DNA from: JAENWD01 sp963837165
GTDB lineage: Bacteria; Acidobacteriota; Vicinamibacteria; Vicinamibacterales; JAENWD01
Length of the DNA stretch: 64,000 bases
NCBI GenBank assembly: GCA_963837165.1
Contig: CAWIMD010000005.1
Span: 124,001 to 188,000, forward strand
Direction: 5' to 3'
The notes below the pieces were generated by a model. It was not told the DNA's origin. It saw only the letters and a list, made by a program, of their open reading frames with translations, and did not search any database. Position 1 is the stretch's first letter. Every line of letters starts with the position of its first letter. The position numbers were made by a program, and so were the translations under genes. Shown one piece after another: positions 43,193-50,429 of the stretch.

Positions 43193-43915
43193 ATGACAGA
43201 CCTGGAACTGCAGCTCCAGCGAGCGCAGGCCCTGGCCCTGGTCGGCCTGATGGCATCGTCGCTGGCGCACGACATCAACAATCTCCTCTTCGTCATCGGC
43301 ACTTCTCTCGACCTCATCGAGACCGAACCCGGGCGGGTCCGGGAATACGCGGGGACCATGCGCAGCGCGCTCGTGCGCATGTCGGCCCTGAACTGTCAAC
43401 TGCTGACCTGCGCCGCGCGATCCCAGAGCACCGACCCGGAGCTCGTGGACGTCTCGGCGGTCATCGCGGAGCTGTGGCCGATGTGCCAGCGGCTCGCCGG
43501 GCGGGCCGTCACGGTCACCTGCGCCTTCGACGAGCGGCCGAACCGCGTCCGGATCGGGCGGGGCCCCTTCGACCAGGTGCTGTTGAACCTGGTGGCCAAC
43601 GCGCGGGACGCGATGCCGGGCGGCGGCACCATCGCCATCCGCGCCCGCCGGATCGAGTCGTCGGACGGGACGCTCGTCGCGGTGGAAGTCGCCGACGAGG
43701 GCGTCGGCATCGCGCCGGAGCTGCTGGACCACATCTTCGAGCCGTTCTTCACGACCAAGGAGCGCAGCACCGGCTCGGGCCTCGGCCTGCAGACGGTCAA
43801 GCGTGTCATCGAGGGCGCCGGCGGCCGCGTCGCGGTGTCCTCGCATCCAGGACAGGGCAGCACGTTCCGGCTGCTGCTGCCCATCGCCGCAGACGAGGAG
43901 CAGGCAATCGTATGA
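43193..43915 (+). CDS. Soluble histidine kinase without sensor domain
   Basis: A 240-residue kinase consisting only of a dimerisation/phosphoacceptor helix and an ATPase domain. The H box is LMASSLAHDINNLLFVIGTS (His26), the N box LLNLVANARDAMPGGG, G1 VADEGVGIAPELLDHIFEPF, the F box FFTTK and G2 GSGLGLQTVKRVIEGAGG. The H-D-I-N-N form is of the NtrB/HPK4-like type. With no sensor or membrane part it must be controlled by a partner protein. Its stop overlaps the response-regulator gene (ATGA), its evident phosphotransfer partner, and the divergent GAF activator next door may belong to the same circuit. Confidence 0.92.
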   Translation: MTDLELQLQRAQALALVGLMASSLAHDINNLLFVIGTSLDLIETEPGRVREYAGTMRSALVRMSALNCQLLTCAARSQSTDPELVDVSAVIAELWPMCQRLAGRAVTVTCAFDERPNRVRIGRGPFDQVLLNLVANARDAMPGGGTIAIRARRIESSDGTLVAVEVADEGVGIAPELLDHIFEPFFTTKERSTGSGLGLQTVKRVIEGAGGRVAVSSHPGQGSTFRLLLPIAADEEQAIV

Positions 43916-44505
43916 GAGCCAACGTGCTGGTAGTGGATGCCGACCCGTCGGTCGTCGCGCAGGTGCAGGCGGCGCTGCCCCCAGACGCCGTCGTCGCGGG
44001 GACGGCGCAGTCGCCCGAGACGGCGCTCCAGAGCGCCGCCGTCTTCCGCCCCGATCTGCTGGTGACCGACGTGGATCTGGGCCTGCAGGAACGCGGGATC
44101 GACCTGGCGGCGAGCATGAAGCGCCGCTGGGACACCACCACGGTGTTCCTGGCCGGCCACGTGACCCCATCGATCGTGCGCGCGGCGGCGATGGTCGGCG
44201 CGTACGGCATCCTCATGAAGCCGCTCGAGCCGCGGCAGCTCGAGGCCACCTTTCACCTGGCGGTTGAACGGTTGTCCACGCGTGACGAGCGGCACCGCAC
44301 GGACTACCCGGGGCTCGAGCGGCTGCGGCCGCGCGAGCGCGAGGTGGTCCGCCTGCTGATCCAGCACATTCCCGTGCGCCAGATTGCCGAGCGGCTGGGC
44401 ATCAGCCCGCAGACGGTCCGCAACCATCTCAAGGGCGCATTCCGGCGTACGGGCACCGGCACGCAGCACGAGCTGCTCCAGTGGCTGAGCGACCGGCGAC
44501 AGTAG
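43912..44505 (+). CDS. NarL/LuxR-type response regulator
   Basis: A 197-residue regulator. The receiver has acidic residues D9/D11 and phosphoacceptor D53 (DLLVTDVDLG), a Thr/Ala position at VFLAGH and the Lys in GILMKPLE (about 102). A GerE/LuxR helix-turn-helix follows: LRPREREVVRLLIQHIPVRQ, IAERLGISPQTVRNHLKGAF. This end is slightly unusual, with RQIAERL in place of the common KEIA. It is translationally coupled to the kinase gene and probably targets promoters in this neighbourhood (dyads at 43038-43066 and 43169-43185). Confidence 0.93.
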   Translation: MRANVLVVDADPSVVAQVQAALPPDAVVAGTAQSPETALQSAAVFRPDLLVTDVDLGLQERGIDLAASMKRRWDTTTVFLAGHVTPSIVRAAAMVGAYGILMKPLEPRQLEATFHLAVERLSTRDERHRTDYPGLERLRPREREVVRLLIQHIPVRQIAERLGISPQTVRNHLKGAFRRTGTGTQHELLQWLSDRRQ

Positions 44506-44564
44506 CCGTTCCGGCCAGTTTCAAGACAGTACCTCCTGAACCGATTTATCTGAGAGCTTCGGAC

Positions 44565-44727
44565 AACTCCCAACTCCCAACTTCCAACTCCCAACTTCCA
44601 ACTCCCAACTTCCAACGCCCAACTTCCAACGCCCAAGGGGCAATTGCTGTACGATTCGCTCGACGCGATTGGGACCCTGGGATTTGGAATTGGGAGTTGG
44701 GAATTGGGAGTTGGGAATTGGAGGTGA
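44565..44727. repeat. Inverted pair of CAACTTCCAACTCC / GGGAGTTGGGAATT word arrays
   Basis: CAACTCC-CAACTTC words repeat at 44565-44636; after a unique ~45-base centre, the complementary GGGAATT-GGGAGTT words run from about 44680 to 44722. The two arms can form a very long hairpin and may end transcription of the two-component operon. The same GGGAGTT words reappear just beyond the insertion sequence (46116-46147), so the element sits in or beside the array. Confidence 0.85.
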
Positions 44728-44729
44728 AC

Positions 44730-46108
44730 GGCCGGGGAGATAGGTGACAAATTAGTCCAGCGACATGGGTAACAGCTGATCGATGGATTTACGCATTATC
44801 TTTCCGTTCTTAGGCGCAGGCGCGGAGCCAGCGAAGCTGGCGGAGCGCCCCACAGCGTACTGCGAAGCAATCGGATGAATCGAGCGATGCCGTTCGTCGT
44901 ACCGCGCAAGTGCGGTCGTGGCATACCAGAGCGTCCAGACGCCGTCGTCGACTTCCTCGAAGGCGACATATTCGCCGGCGAGTGGCGTCGCGATAAACAG
45001 CGGCGCGCCCGCCCACGAGACACAGCCATTGCTGCTCACGAGCCGCTTTTCGGTGTGGCCGGCGTAGTCGAGCGGTGGCAGCCGGGTCGGCAGCGCGCGG
45101 CGCGACGGGGTATAGCAGCTCGCAGGCGTCTGGTCGTGCAGGGCTTCGTGCGGCCGTTCCTCGTTGTATTCCCGGACGAATCGGCGGAACCGTTGCTGTT
45201 GCGCCGAGCAATTCGCCGCGGGCGGCCGAGCGGTGTCGGCCTTCAACACGCGATGAAATTGCTCATGCGATCCATTCTGTTCGGGATGGCCGGGCGCGAT
45301 GCGCTCCAGGCCGATGCCGAGGCGCAACCACCACACCGACAGTGCGGACAGGCCCGCCAAGCCCGGGCTGGCGAACGGCCCGCCGTTGTCGCTGCGGATG
45401 TGATCGGGCAAGCCGTACTCGCCGAACGCGCGTGCGAACCGGCGTTGCGTCGCGTCACTCGTCCGCCCGAGCAATCCGTCGCAGCGGAGGACGAACCGGC
45501 TGAAGCCGTCGCGCAGCGTGAGCGGGTAGCAATACACGCCATCGCCGGTCCGAAACTCGCCCTTGAAATCGGTCGTCCACACCTGGTTCACGGTCGTGAT
45601 CGGCGCCAGCGCCGGCGACGGCACCTGCGGCGAGCGGGCGCGACGCCGTTGCGCCGTCACCAAGCCGCGCTGTTGCAGCAACGTGCACACGGTCGATCGA
45701 CTCGGCCACGCGGCGTGCGGATCTCGCCGGGCCGCGATCGCCAGCAGCTTCTTCGCGCCCCAGCGCGGGTGACGGCGTCGCAGGGCGATCAATGCCTCGA
45801 CCAAGTCGGCATCCGTCGCCTGCGGGCTGTGATGCGGCCGGCGCGAGCGATCGCCCAACCCACGCGCACCGGCCGCCTCGTAGGCGGCGAGCCATTTGTA
45901 GCCGGTTTTCCGGCTGATCCCGTACTGCGCCGCGAGCTCGGTCATCGTAAACAGCTCCGACTGGTACTCACGAACAAATTCCAGGCGTTGCTCCATGGGG
46001 CACGTCTCGCGCCACGGCATCGAAGCACCTCCGACTAGTACCTCGGCGCCGCGGCTGAAAAAGTGTTACCCCTGTCGCTGGACTGAAGTGTTACCTATGT
46101 CCCTGGAC
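44730..46108. mobile_element. IS481-like insertion sequence
   Basis: About 1.38 kb with one transposase and inverted ends of roughly 47 bp: left 44730-44776 and right 46062-46108. Each end is itself two tandem ~25-base units built on TGTTACC..TGTC..CTGGAC (right: 46064-46088 and 46089-46113; left: the mirror units, the outer one more diverged). Exact termini and a target duplication could not be fixed by eye because the units are repeated. Inserted between the inverted repeat array and the YCII gene. Confidence 0.8.
44752..46020 (-). CDS. IS481 family transposase
   Basis: A 422-residue transposase. The N-terminus MPWRETCPMEQRLEFVREYQ and the helix-turn-helix MTELAAQYGISRKTGYKWLA are typical of IS481. 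The DDE/rve integrase core shows the acidic residues in VWTTDFKGEF (first Asp), DHIRSDNGGPFAS (second Asp) and HPEQNGSHEQFHRVLKAD (Glu), then RRFVREYNEERPHEALHDQT. The stop lies within the left terminal repeat, a compact arrangement. All catalytic residues are present and no frameshift is seen, so the copy may be active. Confidence 0.95.
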   Translation of the reverse strand: MPWRETCPMEQRLEFVREYQSELFTMTELAAQYGISRKTGYKWLAAYEAAGARGLGDRSRRPHHSPQATDADLVEALIALRRRHPRWGAKKLLAIAARRDPHAAWPSRSTVCTLLQQRGLVTAQRRRARSPQVPSPALAPITTVNQVWTTDFKGEFRTGDGVYCYPLTLRDGFSRFVLRCDGLLGRTSDATQRRFARAFGEYGLPDHIRSDNGGPFASPGLAGLSALSVWWLRLGIGLERIAPGHPEQNGSHEQFHRVLKADTARPPAANCSAQQQRFRRFVREYNEERPHEALHDQTPASCYTPSRRALPTRLPPLDYAGHTEKRLVSSNGCVSWAGAPLFIATPLAGEYVAFEEVDDGVWTLWYATTALARYDERHRSIHPIASQYAVGRSASFAGSAPAPKNGKIMRKSIDQLLPMSLD

Positions 46109-46115
46109 TGAACCG

Positions 46116-46147
46116 AATTGGGAGTTGGGAGTTGGGAGTTGGGAGTT
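46116..46147. repeat. GGGAGTT tandem words on the right flank of the IS
   Basis: AATTGGGAGTT followed by three further TGGGAGTT units, ending nine bases before the ATG of the YCII gene. It continues the word family of 44565-44727 on the other side of the insertion sequence, so the array probably was one block before insertion. Confidence 0.85.
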
Positions 46148-46155
46148 TTCTGATA

Positions 46156-46488
46156 ATGAAGTACGTCTGCCTGGTGTACATGGAGCCGGAGAAGCTGCGC
46201 GCGGTGCCCGACCGCGAGTGCATGGACTGCGGCGACGGCATGCGCAGCAAGGGCGTCCTCGTGGCCGCCGAGGCGCTGCAGCCGGTCGAGACCGCCCGGA
46301 CGCTGCGCATCCGCCAGGGCCGCACGACGATTACCGACGGCCCGTTCACCGAGACCAAGGAACACCTGGCCGGCTTCTATCTGATCGAGGCGAAGGACTT
46401 CGACGAGGCGCTCGAGACCGCGTCGAAGATCCCTCCCGCGCGCGAAGGGAGCATCGAGATCCGGCCCGTCAGGGCACTGGAACCCTGA
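46156..46488 (+). CDS. YCII-related (DGPF-type) protein
   Basis: A 110-residue YCII-superfamily protein: MKYVCLVYMEPEKLRAVPDR, CMDCGDGMRSKGVLVAAEAL, RTTITDGPFTETKEHLAGFY, LIEAKDFDEALETASKIP and the end GSIEIRPVRALEP. The TDGPFTETKE block is diagnostic. Family function is unknown. The ATG stands directly after the GGGAGTT array next to the IS, so its natural promoter may have been separated by the insertion; expression may now depend on the element. There is no ECF sigma gene nearby. A relative is at 37169. Confidence 0.88.
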   Translation: MKYVCLVYMEPEKLRAVPDRECMDCGDGMRSKGVLVAAEALQPVETARTLRIRQGRTTITDGPFTETKEHLAGFYLIEAKDFDEALETASKIPPAREGSIEIRPVRALEP

Positions 46489-46510
46489 CTCGGGCACGAT
46501 ACGACCCACC

Positions 46511-48589
46511 ATGCGCGGATTCCTCCTCCTTGCCCTGGCGCTGCTGGCCGGCGCCACGGCCCCATCGAGCGACTGGCCGTCGTACGGCGGCGGCCCGGAC
46601 CAGATTCGTTTCTCGCCGCTGACGCAGATAGCGCCGCAGAACGTCGCCTCCCTGCAGGTCGCGTGGACCTACGACACAGGCGATGCGTTCAAGGGCTCGG
46701 AGATGCAGTGTCAGCCCGTCGTGGCCCACGGCGTGCTGTACGCGACCTCCCCGACGCTGCGCGTCTTCGCGCTCGACGCGGCGACGGGCGCCCTGAAGTG
46801 GAGCTTCGATCCGAATGCCGGGGAGACCACGCCGAGCCGGACGCGCATTCGCGGCCTCATGTACTTCGAGCGTGGCGACGATCGCCGCATCTACTTCGGC
46901 GCCCGGCACTGGCTGTACGCGCTCGACGCCACCACGGGCCAGCCGCTGGCCGGCTTCGGCCGGGATGGCCGGATCGACCTGCGTGAGGGGTTCGAGGGCC
47001 GCGACCCGCGCACGCTCAGCGTCGGCGTCAACTCGCCCGGCGTCTTCTATCACGACCTCCTGATCCTCGGCTCCATCGTCCCCGAGGGGTTGCCGTCGGC
47101 CCCGGGCGACATCCGCGCCTTCGACGTGGACACCGGCCGCCAGCGCTGGTCGTTTCACACCATTCCGCACCCCGGCGAGCCCGGCTACGAGACGTGGCCG
47201 AAGGACGCCTGGACGTACACCGGCGGCGCGAACGCGTGGGCGGGCGTCTCGCTGGACGAGGCGCGCGGGCTCGTGTACGCCTCCACGGGATCGGCCGCCT
47301 ACGATTTCTACGGCGCGAACCGGATCGGCGACGACCTGTACGCCAACACCATCCTCTGCCTCCGCGCGGCCACCGGCGAACGCGTGTGGCACTTCCAGGC
47401 GGTGCGGCACGACGTCTGGGACCGCGACTTCCCGGCTCCGCCCGCGCTCATCACCATCACGCACGACGGGCAGCGTCGCGACGTGATCGCCCAGACCGCC
47501 AAGAACGGGCACGTCTACGTGCTCGACCGCGAGACCGGCGCGTCGATTTTCCCCATGGAGGAGGTGACGCCGCCCGTCTCCGACGTGCCCGGCGAGCAGA
47601 CGGCGACACGCCAGCTCCTGCCCACGCTGCCCCCGCCGTTCACGCGCCAGCGGTTCACCGAGGACCTCATCACCACGCGCACGCCGGAGGCGACGAAGGC
47701 CGTCCGCGAGGAGTGGCTGCGGCTGCGGAAGGGCGGCGAGTTCAATCCGCCGAGCCTGGGAGGCACGATCCTGTTTCCCGGCATGGACGGCGGCGGCGAG
47801 TGGGGCGGCGTGGCGTTCGATCCGGGGTCGGGGCTGCTCTACGTGAACGCCAACGAGATGGCCTGGCGCGTGAAGCTCGCCGAGCGCCAGATGCCGACCG
47901 GCGGCCCGACCACGGGCAAGGAGCTGTACCAGCGCTATTGCGCCTCCTGCCATCGGGCCGACCTGACGGGCAATCCGCCGGAGTTTCCGTCGCTCGTCGG
48001 CCTGGGCGCCCGGCGCAGCATCGAACAGGTCTCCGCGATAGTCTCCTCCGGCGGCGGCCGCATGCCGGCCTATGCCGAGCTGCACCGGGCCGTGCGCCGG
48101 GCCATCGTCGAGTACGTGCTGACGGGGACGTCGGTGGCGGTGAGCGCCGACCGGCCGTCGCCGTACGACGTGAAGTACACGCTCGACGGCGACATCCGGT
48201 TCACGGATCCGGACGGATTTCCCGCGATCACGCCGCCCTGGGGGACGCTCACGGCCATCGACATGAACAAGGCCGCAATCGCCTGGCAGGTGCCGCTCGG
48301 CGAGATGCCCGGATCGGGCCTGGCGAACACCGGCAGCGAGAACTACGGCGGGCCGGTGGTCACGGCGAGCGGGCTCGTGTTCATTGGCGCCACCGTCTAC
48401 GACAACAAGTTCCACGCCTTCGACGCGGCCACCGGGAGGCTGCTGTGGGACACCGCGCTCCCGGCGGCGGGCAATGCCACCCCGGCCGTGTACGACGTGG
48501 ACGGCCGCGAGTTCGTCGTGATTGCCGCCGGCGGCGGCAAGTGGGGCGCCGCCTCGGGCGGCACCTACGTGGCGTTCGCCCTGAAATAG
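46511..48589 (+). CDS. PQQ-dependent quinoprotein dehydrogenase with embedded cytochrome c domain
   Basis: A 692-residue exported quinoprotein. The signal peptide is MRGFLLLALALLAGATAPSS. Propeller motifs are YGGGPDQIRFSPLTQI, VFALDAATGALKWSFDP, WLYALDATTGQPLAGFG, IRAFDVDTGRQRWSFHTIP, LCLRAATGERVWHFQAVRHD, VWDRDFPAPPALITI and the final AFDAATGRLLWDTALPA. A single heme site CASCH at about residue 476 begins a cytochrome c insertion (about 465-545) between blades, so substrate oxidation and electron exit are on one chain. This order (propeller, cytochrome, propeller end) is known from glucose/alcohol dehydrogenase-like proteins of acidobacteria. It starts 22 bases after the YCII gene. Substrate unknown. 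Confidence 0.92.
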   Translation: MRGFLLLALALLAGATAPSSDWPSYGGGPDQIRFSPLTQIAPQNVASLQVAWTYDTGDAFKGSEMQCQPVVAHGVLYATSPTLRVFALDAATGALKWSFDPNAGETTPSRTRIRGLMYFERGDDRRIYFGARHWLYALDATTGQPLAGFGRDGRIDLREGFEGRDPRTLSVGVNSPGVFYHDLLILGSIVPEGLPSAPGDIRAFDVDTGRQRWSFHTIPHPGEPGYETWPKDAWTYTGGANAWAGVSLDEARGLVYASTGSAAYDFYGANRIGDDLYANTILCLRAATGERVWHFQAVRHDVWDRDFPAPPALITITHDGQRRDVIAQTAKNGHVYVLDRETGASIFPMEEVTPPVSDVPGEQTATRQLLPTLPPPFTRQRFTEDLITTRTPEATKAVREEWLRLRKGGEFNPPSLGGTILFPGMDGGGEWGGVAFDPGSGLLYVNANEMAWRVKLAERQMPTGGPTTGKELYQRYCASCHRADLTGNPPEFPSLVGLGARRSIEQVSAIVSSGGGRMPAYAELHRAVRRAIVEYVLTGTSVAVSADRPSPYDVKYTLDGDIRFTDPDGFPAITPPWGTLTAIDMNKAAIAWQVPLGEMPGSGLANTGSENYGGPVVTASGLVFIGATVYDNKFHAFDAATGRLLWDTALPAAGNATPAVYDVDGREFVVIAAGGGKWGAASGGTYVAFALK

Positions 48590-48659
48590 TCCTGTCGATT
48601 TCCTCGGTGCTCGTTCGACGCCCTGTCAGAAAGGCGATTCGAGCCGGGAGGACAGGACA

Positions 48660-49130
48660 ATGACGACGACTTCGAAGAGCGGGCAGAAGGTCACGGCCGT
48701 GCTGTGGACGGTTCAGGTGCTGCTGGCGGCGGTATTCCTGTTCGCCGGGGGCATGAAGCTCGTGCTTCCCGTGGAGGCATTGACTGCACAGACGCCGCTG
48801 CCGGGTGCGCTTCTCCGGTTCATCGGGACGGTGGAGGTGCTGGGCGCGCTCGGGCTGATGCTGCCGGGTCTCGTCCGCATCAGGACGGAGCTCACGCCGC
48901 TGGCAGCCGGCGGTCTCGTCATCATCATGAGCGGGGCGGTCGGTTTCACCCTCGCGGGCCACGACGCGCCGCTGGCGTGGATCCCGGGGGTCATCGGGCT
49001 GCTGGCCGCGGCCGTGGCATATGGCCGGTCGCGGCTGGTCCCTCTGCGCACGCGCCGCAGCACCGTCGGCACCTTCAGCACCGCACCCTCGGCACCTCGG
49101 CACGTCCAGCACCTTCAGCACCAGGCGTGA
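48660..49130 (+). CDS. DoxX-like membrane protein
   Basis: A 156-residue protein with four helices of the DoxX/DoxD-like family: VLWTVQVLLAAVFLFAGGMK, FIGTVEVLGALGLMLPGLV, LAAGGLVIIMSGAVGFTLAG and WIPGVIGLLAAAVAYGRSRL. FLFAGGMKL is the family mark. DoxX-like proteins sit in redox-linked membrane complexes, but most have no proven role. ATG at 48660 behind GGGAGGACAGGACA. The last ~28 residues (STVGTFSTAPSAPRHVQHLQ and following) are written by a GCACC-rich repeat (49059-49122) and are probably an accidental extension. Confidence 0.88.
   Translation: MTTTSKSGQKVTAVLWTVQVLLAAVFLFAGGMKLVLPVEALTAQTPLPGALLRFIGTVEVLGALGLMLPGLVRIRTELTPLAAGGLVIIMSGAVGFTLAGHDAPLAWIPGVIGLLAAAVAYGRSRLVPLRTRRSTVGTFSTAPSAPRHVQHLQHQA
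49059..49122. repeat. GCACCTTCAGCACC repeat inside the 3' end of the DoxX-like gene
   Basis: The 14-base word GCACCTTCAGCACC occurs at 49069-49082 and 49109-49122, with related GGCACC/GCACC words around. It is the complement-type relative of the GGTGC array at 10733-10830. Here it overlaps coding sequence and supplies the protein tail. Confidence 0.75.
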
Positions 49131-49207
49131 GGGCGGCCCCGTCGGTGCCCGTGCCCCGAAACGGCAGAGCTGGCCTCGGCGCGCGCTCCGGATGTAACCT
49201 GCGGGTC

Positions 49208-49696
49208 ATGAGCCTGACCTCCGGCGCCGTCGTTCGTCGCGCCTTCGGCACGGGCACGACCTGCCTGCTGCTGCTCACGCCGGCCGTGGCGCGCTCGCAG
49301 GGCGGCGCCGTGACCTTCGAGCACGTGAACGTGTGCCAGCGGGTCTCCGGCGAGTCGGTCGCCCGCGCGGTCGCCGGGCGCCTGGTGGACGCACGCCCGG
49401 TGAACGTGAAGGACTTCGCCTCGGCGCGGTGCGTGTATGCCGTCGAAATCGGCGGCACCCGTAGGGCCTTCGTCCTCTGGTTCAATCCCCCGGCCGATTA
49501 CGACGGCCTGCGGGAAGCGGCCGAGAAGCCGGTGCCCGTCGCGGGCATCGGCGATGCGGCGCACATGACGTTCGACACGGACACCAGCCGCTACTGGCTC
49601 ACGGCGGTCGCCCGCGGCAAGGTGGCCCTGCAGGCCACGGGCGAGCGGCCGGAATGGGTCCAGGCACTGGCCAGGCTGGCGCTGTCGACGTTCTGA
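49208..49696 (+). CDS. Exported hypothetical protein
   Basis: A 162-residue protein with a signal-peptide-like start (MSLTSGAVVRRAFGTGTTCL, LLLTPAVARSQ). The mature part has two cysteines (NVCQRVSGES, ASARCVYAVE) and the pattern FDTDTSRYWLTAVARGKVAL, reminiscent of small secreted lipoprotein-like domains that show a single mixed sheet, but I do not recognise a family with confidence. The ATG at 49208 follows TGTAACCTGCGGGTC, with no real Shine-Dalgarno. It stands alone between DoxX and Dps genes. Confidence 0.65.
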   Translation: MSLTSGAVVRRAFGTGTTCLLLLTPAVARSQGGAVTFEHVNVCQRVSGESVARAVAGRLVDARPVNVKDFASARCVYAVEIGGTRRAFVLWFNPPADYDGLREAAEKPVPVAGIGDAAHMTFDTDTSRYWLTAVARGKVALQATGERPEWVQALARLALSTF

Positions 49697-49786
49697 GCGG
49701 CCTACCGCCGAGCCGTCCTGGCGAGATTCCGGCTCGGCCGCACCGAAGCTGCTAGATTGGAACGACACCCACTCGAGAGGAACGCA

Positions 49787-50380
49787 ATGCCCACGCACAC
49801 GCTCGACGCAGACACCATCATCAACCGTGCCACGCCCCAGACACACCAGCACGCGCACGAAATCCAGCCCTACGGTCACCTGGTCCGGATGCCGATTGCG
49901 CTGCCCGAGAAGGCCTGCAGTGACGCCGTCGAAAACCTCAACCAGGTGCTGGCGGACACGATCACGCTGCGCGACCTGTACAAGAAGCACCACTGGCAGG
50001 TGGCCGGTCCGACCTTCTACCAGCTGCACCTGCTCTTCGACAAGCACGCCGGCGAGCAGAGCGAGCTGGTCGACGCCGTCGCCGAACGCATCCAGATGCT
50101 CGGCGGCATCAGCATCGCGATGGCGCCGGACATCGCCGAGCGGACACTCGTCCCGCGGCCGCCGAAGGGACGCGAGGAGGTGCCGGTCCAGATCTCGCGG
50201 CTCCTGCACGCGCACGAGATCGTCCTCAAGGAAGCCCGCACCATGGCGCGGCTGGCCGCCGAGGCGGGCGACGACGGGACCAACGATCTGCTGGTGTCGG
50301 ACGTGATCCGCAGGAACGAGATGGAGGTCTGGTTCCTGGCCGAGCACGTCGTGTCGGAGCCGCTCACGCGCGCGAAGTAG
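49787..50380 (+). CDS. dps: Dps-family ferritin-like DNA-protection protein
   Basis: A 197-residue Dps. The intersubunit ferroxidase site pattern is complete: LRDLYKKHHWQVAGPTFYQL, HLLFDKHAGEQSELVDAVAE and RIQMLGG, giving the H-W-x-V-x-G-x-x-F-x-x-L-H and H-x(10-11)-D-x-x-A-E-R ligands. The protein should form a 12-mer cage that stores iron with peroxide and may coat DNA; the basic N-terminal tail is short. The C-terminal helix continues with RNEMEVWFLAEHVVS. ATG at 49787 sits behind GAGAGGAACGCA. A redox or starvation response would be expected; no OxyR site was looked for beyond inspection. Confidence 0.95.
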   Translation: MPTHTLDADTIINRATPQTHQHAHEIQPYGHLVRMPIALPEKACSDAVENLNQVLADTITLRDLYKKHHWQVAGPTFYQLHLLFDKHAGEQSELVDAVAERIQMLGGISIAMAPDIAERTLVPRPPKGREEVPVQISRLLHAHEIVLKEARTMARLAAEAGDDGTNDLLVSDVIRRNEMEVWFLAEHVVSEPLTRAK

Positions 50381-50415
50381 GCCGCGCGCCGATCGGCGCC
50401 GCGGCAGTGTCGCGT

Positions 50416-50421
50416 TACAAT
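50416..50421 (+). promoter_or_regulatory. -10-like TACAAT eight bases before an ATG
   Basis: TACAAT is followed after eight bases by the ATG at 50430, the same spacing as TATAAT and GTG at 8645-8659. A transcript from it would be leaderless or nearly so. No good -35 box is seen. Confidence 0.35.
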
Positions 50422-50429
50422 CCGCGGGG

